Positions 8,812-18,169 of a stretch of 64,000 nucleotides of DNA are shown piece after piece. Position 1 is the stretch's first letter. Each line of letters starts with the position of its first letter. The DNA comes from Aliarcobacter sp. (GTDB taxonomy: Bacteria > Campylobacterota > Campylobacteria > Campylobacterales > Arcobacteraceae). Below the pieces are notes generated by a model. It was given only the letters and a program-made list of their open reading frames with translations. It was not told where the DNA came from and ran no database searches. Location: the NCBI GenBank assembly GCA_028688995.1, contig JAQTXB010000001.1, positions 124,001 through 188,000 on the forward strand. Reading direction: 5' to 3'. A program made the position numbers and the translations under genes.

Positions 8812-10242
8812 TTGAACCTAAAATCACAAGTAATAAGTGGAGTTAAGTGGACTAGTCTTTCAACTGTAATAACAACAGTTTTACAATTGTTACAGTTAGC
8901 AATACTTGCTAGATTTTTAGAGCCATCAGCATTTGGACTTATGGCTTTAGTTATGGTAGTGACAGGATTTTCTCAAGCTTTTTTAGATATGGGAATAAGT
9001 AATGCTATCATACATAAACAACAAATATCAAAAGAGCAGCTTAGTACACTTTACTGGGTTAATGTATTAGCTGGATTTTTATTATTTTGTATTGTAGCTT
9101 TTATTGCACCTTTTATTTCAAATTTTTATAATGTGCCTGAACTTACAAATTTGATAATTATTGTTGGATTAACTTTTGTAATTCAACCTTTTGGTCAACA
9201 GTTTATGGTACTTTGGCAAAAAGAGATGCGATTTAGTGAAATGGCGAAGATAGATGTATCAAATAAATTTATTTCTTTAGTTGTTTCAGTTTATTTTGCA
9301 TATAAAGGTTATGGAGTTTATTCTTTAGTATATGGAACATTAGCTGGAGTGATAATACAAACTATTTTATTTATGTTTAAAGGACTCAAAGAATATAAAC
9401 CTTCTTTTATTTTTAAGATAAAAGAAATAAAAGAATTTTTGAGTTTTGGACTCTTTCAGATGGGAGAAAAAACGATAAACTATTTTAACTCTCAGATTGA
9501 TAATATTTTAATAGGAAAACTCTTGGGTATGGAAGCATTAGGAATTTATTCTATATCAAAACAACTTATCATGAGACCAGCACAAATTATAAATCCAATT
9601 ATTACAAAAGTTACTTTTCCTACAATGTCAAAAGTCCAAGATGATACAGAAAGACTTAAAAATATTTATCTTAAGACTATGAATTATTTATCATCTGTAA
9701 ACTTTCCTATATATGCATTTCTTTTTGTAATGGCACCAGATTTAGTACCACTCATCTTTGGAAATAAATGGAATGAAACTATTATTATAGTTCAAATACT
9801 ATCAATTTTTGGAGCTATTAGAAGTACAGGAAATCCAATTAGCTCACTTGTACTAGCAAAAGGAAAAGCAAACTGGGGATTTTATTGGAATCTTGGACTG
9901 TTTTTTTATGTACCTGTTGGAATATTTATATCAAGTCAATGGGGACTAGTAGAAATTTCTTGGGGACTTGTGTTTATTATGATTAGTTTAGTAATTCCTA
10001 ATTGGTTCTTTTTAGTAAAACCTCTTTGTAATGCAAGATTTATCGAATATCATAAAGAAATAGTCTTACCTGCTATAATCTCAATCATTGCTGGAATTGT
10101 AATTAGTTTATATGTTAATTATATGGATGATGTAGTTCAAAGATTAATTTTTGGAACTATTTTAGGGTTTGTGATGATTGTAGGACTAAATCTATTGCTA
10201 AATAAAAAAATTTTAATTGAGCTAAAAGGTTTTATAAAATGA
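8812..10242 (+). CDS. wzx: Polysaccharide repeat-unit flippase (Wzx/MOP family, WzxC-like)
   Basis: An integral membrane protein of 476 residues with about 12-14 predicted helices. The N-terminal LEPSAFGLMALVMVVTGF segment and the polysaccharide-export domain pattern are like teichuronic/colanic acid flippases. It would flip the undecaprenyl-PP-linked repeat unit to the periplasm. The start is TTG, one base after the stop of the transferase. An ORF of 16 codons begins in the ATGA overlap at its stop and leads to the polymerase. Membrane lipid II flippases of the MOP class are distant alternatives, but context decides. Confidence 0.9.
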   Translation: MNLKSQVISGVKWTSLSTVITTVLQLLQLAILARFLEPSAFGLMALVMVVTGFSQAFLDMGISNAIIHKQQISKEQLSTLYWVNVLAGFLLFCIVAFIAPFISNFYNVPELTNLIIIVGLTFVIQPFGQQFMVLWQKEMRFSEMAKIDVSNKFISLVVSVYFAYKGYGVYSLVYGTLAGVIIQTILFMFKGLKEYKPSFIFKIKEIKEFLSFGLFQMGEKTINYFNSQIDNILIGKLLGMEALGIYSISKQLIMRPAQIINPIITKVTFPTMSKVQDDTERLKNIYLKTMNYLSSVNFPIYAFLFVMAPDLVPLIFGNKWNETIIIVQILSIFGAIRSTGNPISSLVLAKGKANWGFYWNLGLFFYVPVGIFISSQWGLVEISWGLVFIMISLVIPNWFFLVKPLCNARFIEYHKEIVLPAIISIIAGIVISLYVNYMDDVVQRLIFGTILGFVMIVGLNLLLNKKILIELKGFIK

Positions 10243-10289
10243 GTAATAAGCAGAAAATCAATAGTGAACAAATAATTTGGGATCTTTAA
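10239..10289 (+). CDS. 16-codon mini-ORF linking wzx and wzy (possible gene scar)
   Basis: ATG overlaps the wzx stop as ATGA, and the TAA is directly followed by the wzy ATG (TAAATG). The peptide starts MSNKQKINSEQ and ends IIWDL. This tight placement is what a translational relay or the residue of a deleted gene would look like. The peptide also vaguely resembles the N-terminus of hexapeptide serine-acetyltransferase-like proteins. Whether it is translated is unknown. Confidence 0.35.
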   Translation: MSNKQKINSEQIIWDL

Positions 10290-11567
10290 ATGCCAATTTT
10301 TTTTAGTGTTTTATTAATTTTTCTTACTGGATTAATTCTTATAAAACAAGTACTAATCGTTGAAAAAGGTTATGTAGGGATAGAAAAGTACATATATTTG
10401 ATATTATCATTTTTTTTTATACTAATTCCTATTTTATATTTATTAAGTTTTGAAGGATTAAAAGAAAATTCTTATAATTTCTGGATTTTAAAAACAATTC
10501 TTAAAGAAGATAATGTTTTGAGAGCTTCAATACTTATTTTATTAGGTGTTCTATCAATAATTTTAGGTATAAAGTTATCTACAAAAGTAAAATTTAGAGA
10601 AAAAAAAATATCGAAAAATAAAGTTAATATATATATTTCATTTCTATTTCTAATGACTTTTCTCTCTTTTATTATTAATATAATTTACATTGTAAAAGTT
10701 GGTGGCGTAGTACAAGCTATTGTTCAAGCAAATCTATATAGAGCTCATGGTTTAATGGAAAATCCATTGGGAGTTCTATCAAAACTTCAACCGTTTATAG
10801 TAATAGGATCATTATTATTGTTACCATTTCGATTAAAAATAAATTATATTTTTATTCTATTTTCTATTTTGTATTTAATAATTGAAGCTAGTAGAACAAA
10901 TTTTGCTATGTATTTTATCATTATTTTTTTATATTGGCTTAATATAAATAATAAATTTTCTTTGATAAAACTTGCATTACCATTTATTTTAGTTATACTT
11001 TTAGCATATATGGGAAATGCTCTAACTGACTGGATTGAAGGAAAAGGTTTTATATTAAGCCCTACTTTTTATTATTCGACTTTATCACAATTTTCACCTG
11101 CTTTTTCAACTATTTTAAATATAGATGATTTTGTATCATGGCATAATGGATATGGTTGGTTTTATGATGTAAAAAGTTTATTTCCAGAAAAACTTTTTGG
11201 AATGGAAAAAACGTGGAAATCTTGGCAGTATCTAACAGAGTATTATCTTGGAGGATTTTGGACAGTTGCTATTCCTATTGATTTAATATCTTATGGATAT
11301 TTTCAATTATCCTATTTTGGTGTTCTAATTTATTCTTTATTATTTGGTGTATTTTCAGGCCTAATTAAAAACTATATTTATACATTTAAATTTAGTTATG
11401 ATAATGATTTTACAAATTTCATTTTTATGTTTGAACTTATACTTGCAATGTTTTTATCTTCTTTAATAGGATGGGGAAGTTTAGATGCTACAGTTTTCTA
11501 CGGAACTATAAAATATTGGTTGTTTTTATTGTTTTTTATAATTTTAATGAATGTGAGGATTAAGTAA
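10290..11567 (+). CDS. wzy: O-antigen/capsule repeat-unit polymerase (Wzy-like)
   Basis: A protein of 425 residues with about 11-12 hydrophobic helices and a longer periplasmic loop around residues 235-330 rich in aromatic residues (WHNGYGWFYDV, WKSWQYLTEYYLGG). This is the layout of oligosaccharide repeat-unit polymerases, which have little sequence conservation. The position between flippase and glycosyltransferases supports the call. The gene opens with an 8-T run (10297-10304) and has a 9-T run at 10410-10418, where slippage could switch it off. The start ATG directly abuts the stop of the mini-ORF. Function is inferred from topology and context. Confidence 0.82.
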   Translation: MPIFFSVLLIFLTGLILIKQVLIVEKGYVGIEKYIYLILSFFFILIPILYLLSFEGLKENSYNFWILKTILKEDNVLRASILILLGVLSIILGIKLSTKVKFREKKISKNKVNIYISFLFLMTFLSFIINIIYIVKVGGVVQAIVQANLYRAHGLMENPLGVLSKLQPFIVIGSLLLLPFRLKINYIFILFSILYLIIEASRTNFAMYFIIIFLYWLNINNKFSLIKLALPFILVILLAYMGNALTDWIEGKGFILSPTFYYSTLSQFSPAFSTILNIDDFVSWHNGYGWFYDVKSLFPEKLFGMEKTWKSWQYLTEYYLGGFWTVAIPIDLISYGYFQLSYFGVLIYSLLFGVFSGLIKNYIYTFKFSYDNDFTNFIFMFELILAMFLSSLIGWGSLDATVFYGTIKYWLFLLFFIILMNVRIK

Positions 11568-11568
11568 T

Positions 11569-12672
11569 TTGGAGTTAGTATATATTAATTTTGTTCCTGA
11601 AAATTTTACAGGTGTTAAAAAGAAAATAGAAATGCAGTGTAATGCATTTTCTAATTGTGGATATAATGTTATACAAACAGGTTTTGAAGAAAATCAGTTT
11701 CTATACAATAATAAACCAATATTTAAGATATCAAGTAAAAATAGATTTATAAGAAAAATAATTGAACCATTATTATTTTATAAAATTCTTTCTAAAATTA
11801 ATAAAAATGTAGATGTAATATATATTAGATATATGAGAATAACTCCTTGGTATTATTTTTTTTTAAAAAAGCTTTCAGAAAAAGCTAATAAATTAATAGT
11901 TGAGATTCCTGCATATCCATTTGACAATGAGTATAAGAAAAAGTCATTACTTTCATTCTCAGATTTTTATTTCCGAAAAAGATTGAATGAAATAGTAGAT
12001 TTTTTTACTTTTTTTGGTCCTGAAATTTCAAATATTTGGGGAATATCTTCCATTCAACTTATGAATGGCATTGATATTAATTCAATTAAAGTAGTAAATA
12101 AAACAGTAAAATTTGAAACTCTTGATTTGCTTTGTGTTGCTTCTCTTGCTGAATGGCATGGATTTGATAGATTAATAAAGTCTCTTGCTTCTACATCTAA
12201 TTTATCAATAAAAGAAAAAATTACAATTCATATAGTAGGTGATGGATCAATAAAAAATAATCTTTTATCTTTAGTTAATGATTTAGGATTGAGTAATCAA
12301 GTTAATTTTTATGGTTTTTTAAATGGAGATAAACTCGACGAAATATTTAATTCTGCATCAATAGGTGTTTCGAGTTTATGTTTACATCGAATTGGACATG
12401 ATAACATTACACCAATTAAACCATCTGAGTATACAGCAAGAGGAATTCCTTTTATTTTAGCTAATAATGACCCAAGATTTGAAGAAGCTAATTTTGTTTT
12501 TAGAGTAAAAAATGATGAATCAATTATTAATTTCGTAGAATTATATAATTGGTATTTTGATAATAACTTTATTTCACAAGAGATAAGAGAATATGCTTCA
12601 AAATATCTTTCTTGGGAAATTCAAATAAATAAAATCATAAATAAAATACAAGATTCAAAGAATAACAAATGA
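11569..12672 (+). CDS. Glycosyltransferase, GT4/GT1 family (GT-B fold)
   Basis: A protein of 367 residues. The C-terminal half has GT-B features: LCVASLAEWHGFDRLIKS around residue 190, HIVGDGSIKNNL near 220, and a late PIKPSEYTARGIPF segment equivalent to the donor-binding region. It probably adds one sugar of the repeat unit at the cytoplasmic membrane face; donor and acceptor cannot be told. The start is TTG, one base after the wzy stop. The coding region contains a 9-T run followed by 6 A at 11856-11870, a possible slippage site. The stop overlaps the next ATG by four bases. Confidence 0.85.
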   Translation: MELVYINFVPENFTGVKKKIEMQCNAFSNCGYNVIQTGFEENQFLYNNKPIFKISSKNRFIRKIIEPLLFYKILSKINKNVDVIYIRYMRITPWYYFFLKKLSEKANKLIVEIPAYPFDNEYKKKSLLSFSDFYFRKRLNEIVDFFTFFGPEISNIWGISSIQLMNGIDINSIKVVNKTVKFETLDLLCVASLAEWHGFDRLIKSLASTSNLSIKEKITIHIVGDGSIKNNLLSLVNDLGLSNQVNFYGFLNGDKLDEIFNSASIGVSSLCLHRIGHDNITPIKPSEYTARGIPFILANNDPRFEEANFVFRVKNDESIINFVELYNWYFDNNFISQEIREYASKYLSWEIQINKIINKIQDSKNNK

Positions 12673-13481
12673 AGTTTTCCATTTTAATGTCAATATATTT
12701 TAAAGAGAAACCTCAATATTTTGATAGTGCTATGCAAAGCATTTGGGATAAGCAAACTGCAAAACCCAATGAAATTATTTTAGTGCAAGATGGAAGTTTA
12801 TCTGATGAATTAGATAAAGAAATTAGTAAGTGGAAAATTAAATTAGGTGAAGTATTAAAAATTATACAATTAGAACAAAATGTTGGCTTAGGTGATGCAT
12901 TAAATGAAGGAATGAAATATTGTAGTTATGAACTTATTGCAAGAATGGATACTGATGATATATCTTTACCTACTAGATTTGAAAAGCAATTAAAAGTTTT
13001 TAAAGATTCTAAGATTGATATATGTAGTAGTTGGGTAAGTGAGTTTGATAGTGATGAAGAAGAAATAATTTCATACAGAAAAATTCCTGAAACACATAAT
13101 GAGATAGTACACTATTCAAAAATGATGAATCCAATAAATCATCCAACTGTAATGTATAAAAAATTTGTAGTTGAAAATGCAGGTGGATATAAAAAAATGA
13201 TGTGGTTTGAAGATTATTATCTATGGGTTAGGATGATTTTAAATGGTGCAAAGTTTTACAATATACAAGAACCACTTGTAAATATGAGAGCAGGCTATGG
13301 TCAACTTGAAAGACGTGGTGGATTAAAATATGCTATTGAAGAATTTAAATTTTTAAATAGATTAAAAAAAATAGGTTTTTTATCCATAAGTCAATTTTTA
13401 AAAAGTGTTATAATAAGATTTATAGTTAGAATACTTCCAAAAAAAATTTTAAAAAAAATTTATAAGAAAATAAGAGGATAA
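12669..13481 (+). CDS. Glycosyltransferase family 2 (AmsE-like)
   Basis: A GT-A fold inverting transferase of 270 residues. The start MKFSILMSIYFKEKPQYF with QTAKPNEIILVQDGS is typical of AmsE/WcaA-type enzymes. The metal-binding DxD motif is in RMDTDDIS (about residue 97), and the acceptor side has WFEDYYLWVRM. It overlaps the preceding transferase by ATGA and ends one base before the convergent stop of the initiating transferase. It likely adds a hexose or amino sugar to the growing repeat. It is the last plus-strand gene of the assembly locus. Confidence 0.88.
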   Translation: MKFSILMSIYFKEKPQYFDSAMQSIWDKQTAKPNEIILVQDGSLSDELDKEISKWKIKLGEVLKIIQLEQNVGLGDALNEGMKYCSYELIARMDTDDISLPTRFEKQLKVFKDSKIDICSSWVSEFDSDEEEIISYRKIPETHNEIVHYSKMMNPINHPTVMYKKFVVENAGGYKKMMWFEDYYLWVRMILNGAKFYNIQEPLVNMRAGYGQLERRGGLKYAIEEFKFLNRLKKIGFLSISQFLKSVIIRFIVRILPKKILKKIYKKIRG

Positions 13482-14408
13482 TTAAACCCCTCTCTTCCCC
13501 ATTACTACTAAAGCAGTTTTATACACAACTTTTAGTTCAAGTAGTATATTCCAGTGTTTGATATAATATAAATCATACATCAGTTTTTGCTTTGCATCTT
13601 CTACATTTTCTCCATAAGGGTACATAACTTGTGCCCATCCAGTGATTCCTGGTCTTACAAGATGTCTTTCATTGTAGTATGGTATCTCTTTTTCAAACTG
13701 TTCTATCCAAAATGCTCTTTCAGGTCTCGGTCCTATTAGGTGCATTTCACCTTTTAGTATATTTATCATTTGAGGTAATTCATCAAATCTTGTTTTTCTC
13801 ATAGTTTTACCCCAAGGAAAAACTCTAGGGTCATCTTGTGTCGCAAACTGTGCACCATTTTTTTCAGCATCTAGTCTCATACTTCTGAACTTTGTACATT
13901 TGAACTCTTTATTTTTATAACCAACTCTATCTTGTTTAAAATAAATAGGTCCTGGAGATTGTTCTTTTATCTTTTTTTTACATAGTAGCATAACGGGCCA
14001 AGCAAAGAAAAACAACCCAAATAATCCAAAGTAATCTATCAGTCTTTTTTGTATATATTGCCAAGTATTAAATCTTTTAATATTTTCTAAATAATGTAAT
14101 TCTTTATGGTTTTCTGGAATATAGCACTTTTGAAGATATTTTTCTAAAAAACTCTCTATTACTATAATATTTATATTTTGTTCAAATTGAAGATTTGTAA
14201 GATATTTTATAATTGTATCATCAACTTTCAACTTAGTATTTAATACTATCGTTCTACACTTATTTTTCTGGATTACAGCTTTTATTTCATCTAATACAAG
14301 AGAAGGCTCTTTCCCACTATATCTCACAACGGTTGTTCTAATTTTATTTTTTCTTAGTCGCTGTTTCTCAAATTGAGTAAATTTATATTTTCTTCCAAGA
14401 ATTAGCAT
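13482..14408 (-). CDS. Initiating undecaprenyl-phosphate sugar phosphotransferase, short form
   Basis: Bacterial sugar transferases of this family (PF02397; WbaP/WcaJ type) start the repeat unit by moving a sugar-1-phosphate to undecaprenyl phosphate. The catalytic domain spans residues 120-308: a membrane segment (about 124-146), KQDRVG (159-164), KFRSMR, the acidic pair in RFDELPQ (209-210), IGPRPE, and RPGITGWAQV. At 308 residues it lacks the four N-terminal helices of full WbaP and begins inside the Rossmann-like middle domain (residues 1-100). The start ATG lies in a clean intergenic region, so the short form looks genuine. It is convergent with, and abuts, the GT2 gene. Confidence 0.88.
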   Translation of the reverse strand: MLILGRKYKFTQFEKQRLRKNKIRTTVVRYSGKEPSLVLDEIKAVIQKNKCRTIVLNTKLKVDDTIIKYLTNLQFEQNINIIVIESFLEKYLQKCYIPENHKELHYLENIKRFNTWQYIQKRLIDYFGLFGLFFFAWPVMLLCKKKIKEQSPGPIYFKQDRVGYKNKEFKCTKFRSMRLDAEKNGAQFATQDDPRVFPWGKTMRKTRFDELPQMINILKGEMHLIGPRPERAFWIEQFEKEIPYYNERHLVRPGITGWAQVMYPYGENVEDAKQKLMYDLYYIKHWNILLELKVVYKTALVVMGKRGV

Positions 14409-14616
14409 ATTTTTAATAACATCCTTTTAGTTTGTACAATTATTCTATCAATTTAGTTATTAAATTCTATTGAGAGAGAAATCTCAACTAAATCATTTAA
14501 TTCGTAAACAATCATATAAAAATGAATAATTGGGACTCAATATAACATCATAATTAAGATGTTTGTTTTGTAAACTTAGATAAAATCTATGTTATTTTAC
14601 AAAAGGACTTCTAATT
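14409..14616. promoter_or_regulatory. Divergent promoter region between initiating transferase and export operon
   Basis: This A+T-rich region of 208 bases has no ORF. On the plus strand TAGATAAAAT (14577-14586) is a plausible -10 element, followed by the ribosome binding site AAAGGAC about 10 bases before the ATG at 14617. A minus-strand promoter for the transferase must also lie here, but no single element stands out. Confidence 0.45.
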
Positions 14617-17244
14617 ATGAGATTTTTACTACTTGTTTCTTTGTTTTGTTTTACTCTGTTTTCAGCAGAATTTACTCCAACTCAACTTCAGCTAATACAA
14701 AATGCTGGTTACACTCAAGATGATATAAACAAAGCTTTATCAGCTACATCAAAAGATCAAGTAGATGTAAATAAAGCTCAAATAGAAGATAATAAAAAAA
14801 CTCAAATAGTTCAAAACAATATTGAAACTCCAGCAAAAACTGAAATCAAACCTCAAGAAAACAGTAGATATGCTTCTTTATTTTTCAAAAATAAAAATAA
14901 CATAGACCCCTATTCTATACCAACTCCACAAAACTATATGCTAAATTATGGAGATAAATTATCACTTAACATATTTGGAGGTCTAAACCAAAAATTCAAT
15001 CTAGATATAAACAAAGATGGAAATATAACTATTCCTCAAGTGGGTGAATTAAAAATAATTGGTATGTCATTTCAAGAAGCAAAAAAACTAATCCTTGATG
15101 AAACAAAAAAAGCTTATCCGAACTCTACAAATATTCTTGTGGATATTTCAGAATTTAAATCTATTCAAGTTACTATTTCAGGGCTTGTAAATGCTCCAGG
15201 ACTTTATAATCTATCATCTTTTTCCACAATTAAAGATGCTTTAATAAATAGTGGAGGAATATTAAATAGTGGTTCATATAGAAATATTTCTCTTAAAAGA
15301 GATGGAAAAGTTTTAAAATCATTTGACCTATATAGTCTTGTAAGATATGGAAATAATAGTTCCGATATGGTTTTAAAAAGCGGAGATATTATAGTAGTAA
15401 ATCCAATTAAGACAGAAGTAACTCTAAAAGGTTTAGTAAATAATCCAGCTATTTATGAACTAAACAGTGATGAGTCATTCAAAGCATTATTTGATTTTGC
15501 TTCTGGTCTTGATGCAAAAGCAAATAAAAATGCAATCAACCTAAAAAGATATGTAAATAATAATATAAAAGTATATACCCTTTCTTTAGATGATTTATAT
15601 AAAATGACTCCTCAAAATGGTGATGAAATTGAAGTATTTGCACTTAGTGCTCAAAATGCAAATCTTGTAAAAATCAGTGGAAATATCTTAATTCCTGGTG
15701 AAAAAGAACTACCAAAAGATGGAAAACTTTCTACTTTGCTAAATAATGAATTAAAAATCTTTGGTAAAAATGGTTTTTTTAAAATTGATACAAATTATGA
15801 TTATGCACTTATTAAAAATCTAGATGAATCAAGAAGTTTTAATCTAAAAAAAGTTTTAGCTTATGAAAATGATGTGACTATAAAAAGTGGTGATGAAATC
15901 ATTATTTACAATAAATCAGAACTTCAAAATATTCCATATATTTATGCAAATGGTGAAGTTATAAATAATGAAAAAAGAAAATATGACTATTATGATGGAA
16001 TGAAAGCAAAAGATTTATTTAGCATTGTAAATTTTAATACTGAAAAAACAGTCGATGACAAAAGAATATCTTTATCTCCTGATAAATCAAAAATTCAAAT
16101 CAATAGAGTTGAGAAAAACCAAAAAACTACTTATCTAATTGATATGAAAACAAATAGTGATTTTGCTATAAGACCTTATGACGAAGTTACATTTTTTGAT
16201 TTTTCAAAAACAAATGAGCTAAAAAAAGCAACTATCAAAGGTGAAATATACATCCCTGGAACTTATGACATATCGAGTAACTCAACAATTAATGACCTTT
16301 TAAAAATTGCTGGTGGAATCACAAAAAAGACTTTGATGTCTAGATGTGAAGTTGCTAGATATGAGATAAAAAATGATCAAAGAGTAAGAACTATCTTAAG
16401 TTTGGACTTAAAAAAAGCTATGGAGTTAAATCTTGCTGTTTTAGAAGATGACGAATGGACTATCTTTGCTATAGAAAATTGGAATGAAAGAAAATATGTA
16501 GAGATAAAAGGTGAAGTTAAATATCCAGGAATTTATACTATCGCTGAAGGTGAAAAACTTTCAAGTGTTCTTATAAGAGCTGGTGGATTCACAACTCATG
16601 CTTTTGTTGAAGGTAGTGTATTTACAAGAGAAGAAGTAAAAGAGTTACAAACAAAAAGACTTGAAGAAAATTTAGATAAATTAAGAACGAAAGCATTACA
16701 AGAAAATGCAAGTGCAAATGGTATTGGAGAAAAAACAGAAGATAAAAAAAATATGCTTACTGCTGTAGCTCAACTAGAAAAAGAGGCTTCAACGAATAAA
16801 CCTATAGGAAGAATCTCACTAAGTCTATATTATGATTTAAGCAGATTTACAAATTCTACTTACGACCTTACTTTAAAAAACAAAGATGTTTTATATGTAC
16901 CAGCGATGAATGATACAATTACAATTGTTGGGGAAGTTTTAAATCAAAATACTTTTGTATATGATAGTAAAAATGATGCAAAAGATTATATAAAAAAAGC
17001 TGGTGGTTTAACTCAATTAGCAGATGAAGATTATATCTACATTGTAAAAGCAAATGGTGAAGCGGAAAAATATACTACTGATTATTTCTTCGGAGGTGCG
17101 AATAATGTATTTAAAGGTGACACTATTGTAGTACCTATGAAACTAGATACTGTTTCTGATTTAGCTTTCACAAAAGATATTACTCAAGTACTTTATCAGT
17201 TAGCTATTACAGCAGCTTCACTTAAAACTGTGGGTGGTATTTAA
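14617..17244 (+). CDS. Outer-membrane polysaccharide export protein with multiple SLBB domains (Wza/OPX family)
   Basis: 875 residues. The Sec signal peptide is at 1-17 (cleavage near FSA/EF) and there is no lipobox, unlike E. coli Wza. A polysaccharide-export domain lies around residues 100-190 (NYGDKLSLNIFG, GNITIPQVGEL). It is followed by a series of SLBB domains, recognisable by repeated patterns such as ISGLVNAPGLYNL, IKGEIYIPGTYDI, IKGEVKYPGIYTI and IVGEVLNQNTFVY. It would form the periplasmic and outer-membrane channel for the polymer. It is far larger than Wza (about 380 residues), like OPX proteins of many marine and epsilon bacteria. It is first gene of the export operon. Confidence 0.9.
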   Translation: MRFLLLVSLFCFTLFSAEFTPTQLQLIQNAGYTQDDINKALSATSKDQVDVNKAQIEDNKKTQIVQNNIETPAKTEIKPQENSRYASLFFKNKNNIDPYSIPTPQNYMLNYGDKLSLNIFGGLNQKFNLDINKDGNITIPQVGELKIIGMSFQEAKKLILDETKKAYPNSTNILVDISEFKSIQVTISGLVNAPGLYNLSSFSTIKDALINSGGILNSGSYRNISLKRDGKVLKSFDLYSLVRYGNNSSDMVLKSGDIIVVNPIKTEVTLKGLVNNPAIYELNSDESFKALFDFASGLDAKANKNAINLKRYVNNNIKVYTLSLDDLYKMTPQNGDEIEVFALSAQNANLVKISGNILIPGEKELPKDGKLSTLLNNELKIFGKNGFFKIDTNYDYALIKNLDESRSFNLKKVLAYENDVTIKSGDEIIIYNKSELQNIPYIYANGEVINNEKRKYDYYDGMKAKDLFSIVNFNTEKTVDDKRISLSPDKSKIQINRVEKNQKTTYLIDMKTNSDFAIRPYDEVTFFDFSKTNELKKATIKGEIYIPGTYDISSNSTINDLLKIAGGITKKTLMSRCEVARYEIKNDQRVRTILSLDLKKAMELNLAVLEDDEWTIFAIENWNERKYVEIKGEVKYPGIYTIAEGEKLSSVLIRAGGFTTHAFVEGSVFTREEVKELQTKRLEENLDKLRTKALQENASANGIGEKTEDKKNMLTAVAQLEKEASTNKPIGRISLSLYYDLSRFTNSTYDLTLKNKDVLYVPAMNDTITIVGEVLNQNTFVYDSKNDAKDYIKKAGGLTQLADEDYIYIVKANGEAEKYTTDYFFGGANNVFKGDTIVVPMKLDTVSDLAFTKDITQVLYQLAITAASLKTVGGI

Positions 17245-17245
17245 T

Positions 17246-18169
17246 ATGAAAGGTCAAGAATTAATACCACAAAAAAACTACATAGAAGAGGATGAAATTG
17301 ATTTAAAAGAGTTATTAAATACTATTCTTAAATACAAATATAAAATAGCTATTTTCTCTTTTGTAGTTACTCTACTTTCTCTTTGTTATGTATTAAGTAT
17401 TCCTAATTATTATAAATCAGAAATTATCTTAGCTCCTCAAGGAGATGATAAATCATCGGGAGGAGGACTTGCAAGTCTTGCAAGTCTTGCAGGAGTAAGT
17501 CTTGGTGGAAATAGTGGGAAAGATCCCTTTACGATGATGCAAACAACTTTAAAAGATTATGAATTTAATAAAAATGTTATTAAAAAATATAACTTAATAG
17601 AAAAATTTGAAAATCCAGAAAATCTTTCGTTTGCTTTGGGATTTAGTGGATTTTACTCAAAACCAGATTTAAATAAAGATGCTTCTGAAGAAGATAAAAT
17701 TTATAAAATAAATAAAGAATTAGAAAAAATACTTTCTATTAGCAGTGATAAAAACTCGAGTCTTATCACACTAAGTGCAGAATATATTGATAGATTCTTC
17801 GCAAAAGAATTAGTTGATATATATTTAGTAGAACTAATAAGTAAAATTAAACTCCAAGATATGAAAGAGATTGATAAGCAAATTGAGTATTACAATAAAG
17901 AGTTAAGTAATAGTTATGATGTATCATTAAAAGAGCAACTAAGTAAGTCTCTATCTGCTCTTATGCAAAAAAGAGTTTTTTCACTAGCAAATGATTATTA
18001 TTTTGTATCAAAAGTTACAGATAGTAGAGTTGCTTATATCAAAGAAAAAACTAAACCAAAAAGAGCACTTATCCTAATGGTATCAGTTGTTACATCATTG
18101 ATATTAGGTATTTTTATGGCTTTTTTTCTAGAATTTATAAAAAGCAATAAAAATGATGAAAAAGAGTAA
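17246..18169 (+). CDS. wzz: Polysaccharide co-polymerase (Wzz/PCP), no kinase domain
   Basis: About 307 residues. The N-terminal Wzz domain begins DEIDLKELLNTILKYKYKIA, with a transmembrane helix at about 35-56. The periplasmic part contains the Gly/Ser-rich SSGGGLASLASLAGVSLGG and coiled-coil regions. A second helix lies near the C-terminus after the conserved KTKPKRAL. It controls chain length and contacts the OPX protein. There is no cytoplasmic Walker-motif tyrosine kinase, and none is encoded nearby. I prefer ATG 17246, one base after the upstream stop; an upstream in-frame GTG at 17234 is possible. The end overlaps the next gene by 17 bases. Confidence 0.9.
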   Translation: MKGQELIPQKNYIEEDEIDLKELLNTILKYKYKIAIFSFVVTLLSLCYVLSIPNYYKSEIILAPQGDDKSSGGGLASLASLAGVSLGGNSGKDPFTMMQTTLKDYEFNKNVIKKYNLIEKFENPENLSFALGFSGFYSKPDLNKDASEEDKIYKINKELEKILSISSDKNSSLITLSAEYIDRFFAKELVDIYLVELISKIKLQDMKEIDKQIEYYNKELSNSYDVSLKEQLSKSLSALMQKRVFSLANDYYFVSKVTDSRVAYIKEKTKPKRALILMVSVVTSLILGIFMAFFLEFIKSNKNDEKE

